Below are positions 56,749-64,000 of a DNA stretch of 64,000 nucleotides, piece by piece (the stretch's first letter is position 1; the number at the start of each line of letters is the position of its first letter). Under the pieces are notes generated by a model that saw only the letters and a list, made by a program, of their open reading frames with translations, ran no database searches and was not told the origin of the DNA. Made by a program: the position numbers and the translations under genes. The stretch lies in assembly GCA_030765065.1 (NCBI GenBank), contig CM060979.1, positions 22,473,001-22,537,000 of the forward strand. The letters are read 5' to 3'. Source of the stretch: Deroplatys truncata. Taxonomy: Eukaryota > Arthropoda > Insecta > Mantodea > Mantidae.

Positions 56749-57642
56749 TGAGAGTAAAGTTTTGTTTGTAGGAGGAGTTGTATTGTATTTCGACTGTTGG
56801 AAAGCCGAACTTGAAGTAGTTGCAACCACGTATGGTACAAAGTTCGGGTAGCCTTCGCCCCAATGTTTAAAAATATTAACTTTGTAATTTGACTGTTTCT
56901 TTAAATATTATATAATTATGTTTGCCTCGGCTGCGTCAGTATTATTGTTAGAGACATGAATTTCTTTGCAGGGAGTGGTGAGGCTAAAGAATGTAGGCTT
57001 ACACAGATTATAATTTTTTAATTTACTCCTTTTATTAAACCTTGACACGATTTAAATAACACTTCACTGATATGCAGAGCTGTGAGATTATTTATTAATT
57101 ACTTGCACCGTTTAACACGTAAGCTATTTTCATCTCTCACTGAATACGTATTAAACTTCTCGAGGATGCGTCTCGCCTCCAGTTAGGAACGCTGTCTACA
57201 AGCAACTGACTACTGAATTTGTAAATTTTGCTCTATTTCAGTTTCTGATTGGCTAATCCTACTTCAATGGAATACTTTTATTTAACTTTCAGGTTTTTCT
57301 GGTTGTTGATTGGCTATTTATAAACTGTCTCAAAAGATTAAATTATTGTTGCTCCAAGAATTACCAGTAGCATTAATAAACTTCCCAATTCATTATTGCC
57401 TCAAGATTACCTCATTCTTAGCAACTTCAACCTATTATTCTCACAGCTCCTACATTATTAAATTGCGTAATACATTCACATAACATTATTAAACATGTAC
57501 ATAATAATATAAACATACACAATGATTGTAATATACACTTTTTATATATTGTTACATACGCATTGCTTTAAGGTGGGCTGTTATTATATTTTATATTATA
57601 TAATTCGACTGAAATCATTTAAGGGTTAAAAATACTGCCTCA
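56749..57642 (-). mobile_element. solo LTR, copy E
   Basis: 894 bp in reverse orientation with its 5' end TGAGGCAG at 57642. Flanked by exact TCCT at 56745-56748 and 57643-57646. It is shorter than copies B and D because part of the 3' TTCAAATTGG repeat zone is missing. Confidence 0.85.
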
Positions 57643-57679
57643 TCCTATTTCGAGTCATTAGGGTATGCGATATACAACG

Positions 57680-58475
57680 GTGAGGGAAACCTCGCGCAGT
57701 GCGACCTACAGAAATATATTGCGGCTAACATCCCCCTGGAGGAACGGATAGAGTAAATTAGCCAGAAGAGGCTACAGGCCGCAAGGAGGCAGGTCACAGA
57801 CACACACGGAACTTCCTAACTTTCCTTTGGCTCTAAGACCCGACCCACTGCTAGAGCTGCATAGAGAGGATGATTAACGACCCCTGCAAACAATCTGCAC
57901 TCTAGTGTTCAGAGGAATAGTCTTTCTTTAGAACAAGCATCGGCGCCATCCTTCCGGCACCGCCTCACTCCACGGAACCTGGAAGCACAGTTATGGGCGA
58001 AGGACTATCCGGAGCCGAAGCTCCCCATCTATGCCCAGGGAAAGGCGCTAACCAAGTGGCATTCTCCTCTCCGTAGGTTTTTCCATGAGGACAATACCTT
58101 GAGACCAAAAGTACCCCTCCCCCAGATTTTGCAGGAATGGAAGTGGATACGCCCTCTACGCGAGTCAGCTCCAGGAGGGAAGACTACCGATGAACCTCGG
58201 TCAGGTCCACAGCGATCCAGCACGCCATCTACCAGGTCTCCAGGCTGGAACCGAGGACATTGAGGTGTCTCACGCTCCCGCTTGGGCATAACCACCCATA
58301 CGTACCAATCTCCCATGTGTGTCGGGAACCACTGCTCCATCGAGACCAAACTAATCTGAACAGCTTCCCTTCAGGAGGGGCTCAGATGTTTGCCCCAACG
58401 TACTTCTAATAAGGCCAGAAGTGCTAGGAGTACGCAGCGCTCCCACCATGGCAGCTGTAGTAGTCGGTCTACGGG
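57680..58475 (+). repeat. dispersed repeat R3, longest copy
   Basis: Contains GCAGTGCGACCTAC, CATCCCCCTGGAGGAACGGA, CACTGCTAGAGCTGC and TCCGGCACCGCC. Parts recur at 31190-31294, 31801-32010 and 40690-40858. It joins a SINE-like head on its right. On the minus strand 58029-58349 is open for 106 codons without a recognised domain. Confidence 0.55.
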
Positions 58476-58545
58476 AATCGAATTCGGGACCTCTCGGACG
58501 CGAGGCTCTCACGTTACTGCAGAGCCGACTCGCTCTGTATTTCGA
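58476..58545 (-). mobile_element. tRNA-derived SINE head
   Basis: In reverse complement: GAGTCGGCTCTGCAGTAACG (A box GGCTCTGCAGTAACG), then AATTCGATTCCCG (B box) about 35 bases on. It could be the 5' head of R3 in reverse, which would make R3 the body of a very long tRNA-derived element. Confidence 0.5.
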
Positions 58546-58973
58546 GTCATTAGGGGTCTAACAGGTTTCATGTTTCCAAATACCATTTCAGAATAATACG
58601 CATAAATGGTTATAGAATTAGTATATTGTGACACGAGTGCGTTAAATGCATCATTGGAGAACGTGGAAGGGTTTGGGAATACGACTCCAAGTCGAGTACT
58701 TTTTCATTTTTCGAGGTTCTCTCCTAAGCCCTTAACGCATGTGTACTACATATTATCTTTTGGACGACAATGAGTAAGATTAATAGTATTTATGCGAAAA
58801 TAAGATTAATAATTCATTAACGACTGTCGAACATGGTGGTTTCAGTAGCAAGGTCACCAACATTAACATTAATGGTGAACTGGCGATTGATCACTCCTGG
58901 AGGACGCACTTAAAAAAAGATCAAGAACCAGCAGCTTGTACTCAGTAGCTCCATGAATTAAATTGTAAGTAAA
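58546..58973. other. unassigned stretch
   Basis: Nothing recognised. Confidence 0.45.
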
Positions 58974-58975
58974 TA

Positions 58976-60099
58976 TAGGGCGGTTAAATTATATTCGAAC
59001 CCACTCGCGGCCTCTCCCTACTGCGCGAGACAGACAACAGTCGCCGGGGAAATTACACCGGCAGAGGCGGACTAAAATAGTTACGTTATAATAGATGCTG
59101 GGAATGTTGATCTGCTGCTCTCAAACAGGCAGCATATCTCGTGTAAATATTCTCTCTCACTCTCCGAAGCTCAGCAGCAGGCAGTCTTGTGATAGGTACC
59201 ACTTTGGAGCGTTCGCCTCGAAAATCGCTGGGAAAACTAGCGCCGTAAACAGGTGTATCCCGATCTTCTGCGAGAAATGCTACACGACTGTTAAAACTGA
59301 AGCCCTATCGTTACACACGAGTGCAAGCATTAAAGCCAAATGACTTCCCTAAATGTGTGAATTATTGTAACTGGTTTTTCCAATCCGAAGAAAGCGGTTT
59401 TATTGACCCACAGCTTTTGTTTTTCACTGATGAATCTTGATCTCATCTAAGTGGAGGTGTGAATGCTTACAACAGTCGATACTGGGCTTCAGAAAAACCT
59501 GTGCTACCGGATGAAACGGCTCATTATGATCAGAAAATTGGAGTGAGGTGTGCGATAGGTGCTAGAAGAATAATACGGCCCGTATTCTTTGATGAAACAA
59601 TAAATGCAGAGTGATATCAGAGATTAATTCTGAGGCCATTTTGCAATCGCTTGACAGAAGAAGAGAAATTGTATGGTTGGTTCCAGCAAGATTCTGCAAC
59701 AGCACATACGGCTGCCGAATCATTACATGCAATAAGAGAGGTGTTTGATGACAGAATAATTAGTGTTGATTTGTGGCCCGCTCGTTTTCCTGACATAACG
59801 AGTTGTGATTTTTATTTATGGGGCTCTTTAAAAGACAAAGTGTACCGTTCCAATCCTCGCACACTACAGGAACTTAGAGAAAACATTGTGCAAGAAATTA
59901 CAAGAATTCCTGCTGCTAAGATTCGGAGAGTGAGAGATATGCTGCCTGTTTGAGAGCAGAAGGTCAACACTTCCAGCATCTATTTATAAGGTAAGGATTT
60001 TAGTCCGTCTCTGCCGGCGTAATTTCTCCGGCGACTGCCAGCTGTCTCGCGCAGTAGAGAGAGGCTGCAAGTGGGTTCGAATATAATTTAACTACCCTA
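58976..60099 (+). mobile_element. Tc1/mariner-superfamily element with inverted C-terminal duplication, complete ends
   Basis: 1124 bp flanked by TA (58974-58975 and 60100-60101). Arms 58976-59193 and 59898-60099 are inverted repeats of about 200-218 bp, sharing GTTAAATTATATTCGAACCC at the tips and CTGCTCTCAAACAGGCAGC far inside. The right arm includes the last 18 codons and stop of the transposase. The left arm is an inverted copy of the same, so it replaces the N-terminal coding region. The left arm has a 14-bp insertion near 59147. This is the second element of this architecture in the window. Confidence 0.88.
59195..59953 (+). pseudogene. Tc1/mariner-superfamily transposase lacking the N-terminus, three stops
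   Basis: One frame runs unbroken by frameshifts from the inner edge of the left arm to TGA at 59951-59953, about 250 codons. Motifs: L-K-P-Y-R-Y-T, F-F-T-D-E-S (first catalytic Asp), K-I-G-V-R-C-A, R-I-I-R-P-V-F-F, W-F-Q-Q-D-S-A-T-A-H-T (second Asp), P-D-I-T-S-C-D-F-Y-L-W-G (third). I count 38 residues between the second and third Asp, wider than mariner's 34. Internal stops at 59246 (TAA), 59438 (TGA for an expected Trp) and 59612 (TGA) each fit one transition. A helix-turn-helix domain of roughly 90 residues is missing. Confidence 0.88.
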
Positions 60100-60115
60100 T
60101 ATTAACAAATACAAA

Positions 60116-60984
60116 TCTGATGTTACATTCCCATGTCTTTCTCTACTCTTACCGCTTATAAGTGAGTATAGAAATTATTTTTACGAAAGTTCATTTTTCT
60201 AACTAGTTCCATGTAATCCAGTTAAAACTTTCCAGAAATAGCTGCATTACACATTTCGTTATAGATAGAGAAGAAATAATGATATTCAAATGTTTAAGAA
60301 CTGAACGCTATGTACTGGCCTTAAAAATACATACTCTTTGCGTACAATAGCGAGAAACAACTGAATATTGAAAGGACTTGAAAAGAATGACCAAGTATTG
60401 AACAATTAGAACCATTATTAACGGATATCTCAGAAATGGCTAATACCACAATAAACTTATTTGAAATAAATTGTGTGTTTTAAAGAGATCTACATTTCTT
60501 GTGTAGTACGTTTTCGTCTATTGCTTAACGTTTACCAGTTATACAAAATTATACAAAATTCCTTATGAATGAAGGCTCCATATGCTATTCCCAGAAAATT
60601 TAAGATACATTTTATTTGTAATATAAATGTGTTTAATATCTATGTGGTATTTTAATCAAAGTTGTTAGAGACATGTTTTAGAAAATCAAAATTTTCTAAC
60701 AATATTCTATGTAAAGGGGGGATTTTTTTTGGAAAATTTTGTGTTGACCTTTGGAAGACAATGAATCTAAATACCAGGTTTGGCATTTATCTGGTTTTTC
60801 GTTTTTGAGTTACGCTCTTCACAGACACACACACACACACACACACATACGGATCTTTTTCTAAAAATGTTTGTTTTCGATTCAACGGGTCTCAAAACAT
60901 GTATTTCTGGTGAAATCTTGGTATCGAATTTTTCAGTGGAATGCAAAACCTTTCCTACCTACTAGGTACATGGTAGAGGAAGTA
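60116..60984 (-). mobile_element. HINE copy, old subfamily, full length
   Basis: The 3' end TCTGATGTTACATTCCC is at 60116 after ACAAA. The 5' end TGGTAGAGGAAGTA is at 60971-60984. The CA tract is at 60823-60847. It lies 16 bp beyond the right end of the inverted-end transposon. Confidence 0.85.
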
Positions 60985-62099
60985 AAAAGGAATGCAGGGG
61001 AGGTATAGCTAAAGCTTAAACCTTGAAGTAATTCCTCTCCCAATTATTACAATTTCTTGTATCACAAGTGTTTACCGCCTGCGGTGCCGTATGCAATGAC
61101 AACGGGCATTAAACGCTACAAATGAAAGAAAAGAAACAAAAAGACATCCACGCACACGTGCCTTGCCAACTGCATTTAATTCGAAAGAGAATTTACTCAA
61201 AGGAGGCTTTATAGAGTTTTCAATGATTTTGCAGTAATATGTAGCAAAATTAATTTTCAATTTTTCTATAGATACTTTTCTGCATGAAACAATTTTGTAG
61301 AACAAATTACTTAGCAGTGCTACAATGTTTTACTCCGTAATTAAAAACTCGGTGAGATGCCTCCTTGGGAACTGAGCTTCTACAACGAAAATACATTAAA
61401 AGATGATTTCTTTCCTTCAATATTTATTTAAGCGAGGGTGGGGGAGGGACAACGTGGCGCTTCTGCTCCTACGCCTAGTTTCTCCAGTCATAACGTGAAA
61501 TCGGCGCTAATGAACAAACAAAATTAAATTTTCGTTCCCTCTTCTCAACTGGAAAGTTTTGCCACTGATGAAGTCGGTGTTTACAGAGGAGAAGAAGAAA
61601 AAGCGAAAGGCCTGTTCTTCGATAATGAGCCTGATTGATGTCAGAGAATTGCTGCTCTCCTTCAACCACAACTATAACTTGAGAAAAAGTAGAAGGAACC
61701 TTCTAAGTTGCTTGTTTCCTTCTCCAAGTTATTCCATGGCTGTGTACAAATAACAGAATCTTGTCTGGAGCCGTTCAAACGTAGTATGTAACACAGGGTA
61801 GGGGAGTCAGATCGTTAAAATGTGGTGCAGACAACTGAAAACTCTTTAATAAGTAATCATTAATTCCAATGAAACATTTAATACATTTCTATAGCTATGA
61901 AAAAGCTAAGTGCGTCATGTGAAGCTAACCTAGATATACAAGAGGGAAGGATTAGAACTAGGAAAGCTGCAGAGGAAAACTTTGTACCTCGACCTACCCG
62001 AATCTTTTGTACCTGAAGCCCCTGATGTGTTGGGAGGTCAGAAGAGACGCGACGGGGCAGAGGTCAGGGTTCCTACCATTTACAGATTGAAACTCTCTA
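60985..62099. other. unassigned stretch
   Basis: No repeat family or protein recognised. Short open frames of 60-77 codons have no family resemblance. Confidence 0.45.
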
Positions 62100-62435
62100 A
62101 GTGGCAACTGGCGCAACCGCCTCCCCTCTCCCTGCGGGTTTGCGCATCTCCTGGATGGCCTGGGGCTCGAAGACCATCCCCATTCCGGGGACGAAGGGAT
62201 ACATAGACCATCCTTTTCCATTGCTATACAACGGCGAGATTTCCGCCCACACTTTAAACCCTGAAACAGACCAAGAAAATGAAAGGTAAAGTGGAGGGAC
62301 AGCAAATTCTTGGGATGTAATGAACGCTCCCAGCATTCTAGGTATCCGAGGAAACTCCGAAAAAACCCATGGGTTAGGAAAGTCGAATGCGGGCTACATA
62401 TGTTACCACCTGAGCCATCCCGTTCGGTATACAAG
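62100..62435 (-). mobile_element. tRNA-derived SINE, S2-related
   Basis: In reverse complement the head is ACCGAACGGGATGGCTCAGG (A box TGGCTCAGGTGG). The region where a B box should lie is degenerate (TAGCCCGCATTCGAC). The core includes GGTCTGTTTCAGGGTTTAAA, as in the copies at 25766 and 31490. A 146-codon minus-strand frame lies across it without a recognised domain. Confidence 0.6.
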
Positions 62436-62528
62436 AGGAAAACAATGCATTAGTTAATGAAGGATGATGTGAACAAGGCTTCGAATTCTGTTTTTGTCAA
62501 ACCGCCTGACTGAGGTTTTATAGTTTGT

Positions 62529-63440
62529 TTACTTTCTCTACTACGTACATGTTTTGAGACCCCCTGAATCCAAAAAGATCATTTTTGGAAACATGTCCGT
62601 GTGTGTGTCTATGCGTCTGTGTGTCTGTGTGTCTGTGTGTCTGTCTGTGAACAGCATAACTCAGAAACGAACAGTCGGATAAACACCAAACTTGGAATTT
62701 AGGTTCAGTATCTTCCAGAGATGCGACACGAAGGTTTTCAAGAAAATTCCCCACCCCAGATTACCCTTTACATGGAACATTTTTCGAAAATTTTAATTTT
62801 CTCAAAAATGGCTCTAACGATTTTGATTAAAATATCATATGTTTAAGACGGTTTCATGACAAATAAAATGTATATCTTGAGGTTTCTGGGAATGTCTCCA
62901 AAAGTACTCTTCATTGTGAACGACTTTTGCATTACTGGTAAATCATAAGAGATAGACAAAGTTTTACTGCACAAAAAATGTAGATCGCGTTAAAATCCAC
63001 AATTTATGTCATATACAGTTTTTTGTTGAGTGAACCATTTTCGAGATATTGCTTGTTATTCCCTTAAATTCTTCAATACTTATTTTCTCAAATGGTAATT
63101 CGTTATTCACTTTTTTTGTCTTGGATATGCAAAGAGTATTGATCTGTGGCAAAGAGAATGGTGCTGCGCCTAGCAACCAGCTATTAAGAGATATGTATGT
63201 GCTTAAAGGCTACTGTATTTCTTTATTACCTTTGCAAATACAAAACAAGGGGAACATAGTACGCCTTAAGCGATAGTCAAATAGTTTTAGAACTGGTCGC
63301 TATGTGTAAAATGTAATTCTCTTTGCGTGTCAAAAGATCGTTTCTGCAAATGTTTATCTCGATTAATATGAAATAGATGGAGAATAAGATTTTGTAAAAA
63401 TAGTCTGTACAAGAGTAGAGAAAGTCATGTGAGTTTTAAC
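62529..63440 (+). mobile_element. HINE copy with 5' internal deletion
   Basis: Starts TTACTTTCTCTACTACGTA and jumps directly to CATGTTTTGAGACCCCC; about 60 bases present in siblings are missing. The microsatellite TGTGTGTC repeats lie at 62601-62648. It ends near GAGTAGAGAAAGTCATGTGA with a corrupted terminus. The middle (63130-63250) is rearranged. Confidence 0.85.
62601..62648. repeat. (TGTGTGTC)n microsatellite in a HINE
   Basis: Regular 8-bp higher-order repeat of TGTGTGTC type. Confidence 0.9.
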
Positions 63441-63460
63441 CCTTGTCATGCATAAGAAGT

Positions 63461-63740
63461 TAAATAGAGTTTTATTTACGGGCGTTCTTTAACTGCTGTG
63501 GTCCTTAGTGTCCCATTCTATATTGGGCGGTAATTTTGCTCAGAGGCCTCTTTATCAGGCTTAAGGTTCTTTTATGTGCTGTAAATTTATGACACAGGAC
63601 CACCGGATTTACTTCCCTTCCAAAGGAATCCATGCTAAGGATTTTTACGCCGAAAATATCCATCGCCCTCCTCCGGGTTTGAACCCGCGACTTCGGGAAC
63701 TAGAGGCTAGCATGGTAACCACTAAACCACGGAGGACGAC
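63461..63740 (-). mobile_element. tRNA-derived SINE S1, full copy
   Basis: Reverse copy of 7271-7551: GTTCTTTAACTGCTGTGGTC, AGGCCTCTTTATCAGGCTT and GGGTTTGAACCCG (B box), then CCACTAAACCACGGAGGAC (A-box side and acceptor stem). The near-repeat CATGCAT(A/G)AG flanks it at about 63447-63456 and 63744-63753, a decayed target duplication. Confidence 0.85.
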
Positions 63741-64000
63741 AGGCATGCATGAAGATAAAACTACTGCTCTCCTATTTACTTTGAGACAGTTATCGACTGT
63801 TAAAACTTGTTTTTATCAGACTATATAAATTGTTTTGGAGTATATATTGATAGCTTGGATTTCTCACATTGAATACCCGAAGAAAAGATTGTCGATGTAG
63901 TATTCTGAATACGAAATCTTAAATAATGTATTTCTCCTGAGTATGTGAGAAGTATATATTTTGCATCTCTGAGTCTATCATAAGATTTAGTTTATTCTTT
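63741..64000. other. unassigned terminal stretch
   Basis: AT-rich sequence to the window edge; nothing recognised. Confidence 0.5.

Noticed and set aside
61994-62434. A 146-codon gene on the minus strand
   Set aside because: Most of it overlaps an S2-related SINE in the same orientation, with the tRNA-like head at its start. No protein domain is visible.

Overview
This window looks like intergenic DNA from a large, transposon-rich insect genome. A polyneopteran (cockroach, termite, stick insect or orthopteran type) is my guess from style alone: many tRNA-derived SINEs, mariner and other Tc1/mariner relics, and very little unique coding sequence. I found no intact host gene, no rRNA or functional tRNA gene, no CRISPR array and no bacterial-type operon. 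Nearly everything recognisable is a mobile element or its wreckage, often nested.

The dominant component is one family of about 0.8-0.9 kb with roughly 30 whole or partial copies. It has inverted 12-mers (ACTTTCTCTACT / AGTAGAGAAAGT), a short terminal stem-loop, an internal CA/GACA microsatellite, and oligo-T insertion sites without target duplication. This is the architecture of DINE-1-like non-autonomous Helentrons (HINEs). I assign + strand when the window reads TTACTTTCTCTACTACG at the left and CACATCAGA-T(n) at the right. A second family is a solo LTR of about 0.9-1.0 kb (TG...CA, five copies, three with exact 4-bp target duplications).

Layout: 1-2486, two related LINE 3' ends, one inside a HINE. 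3608-7195, HINEs in inverted and tandem arrangement with a solo LTR. 7257-7565, an intact tRNA-type SINE. 8281-11186, a decayed Tc1/mariner-superfamily element whose left end is an inverted copy of its own right end, carrying a solo LTR and a HINE. 11187-21368, mostly anonymous sequence with a 335-bp tandem duplication and a transposase scrap. 21387-21485, a near-perfect 42-bp hairpin. 21573-24685, HINEs, one split by a 914-bp pogo-like element carrying a PHD-type zinc finger. 25-42 kb, HINE arrays and SINEs. 43.3-46.3 kb, a mariner relic and two LINE pieces (gag-like zinc knuckles on +, C-terminus of a reverse-transcriptase ORF on -). 46.3-51.2 kb, largely anonymous AT-rich DNA. 51246-52471, a nearly complete mariner. 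53.4 kb, a hAT-like N-terminus. 54-57.6 kb, two more solo LTRs. 58976-60099, a second Tc1/mariner-superfamily element with the same inverted-end architecture. 60-64 kb, HINEs and a SINE.

The genes do not cooperate in a pathway; the biological interest is in the structures. Two unrelated transposases have each lost their N-terminus to an inverted duplication of their own C-terminal end, which would make transcripts fold back on transposase coding sequence. Several nested insertions let the empty site be read directly, which fixes element boundaries and relative ages.
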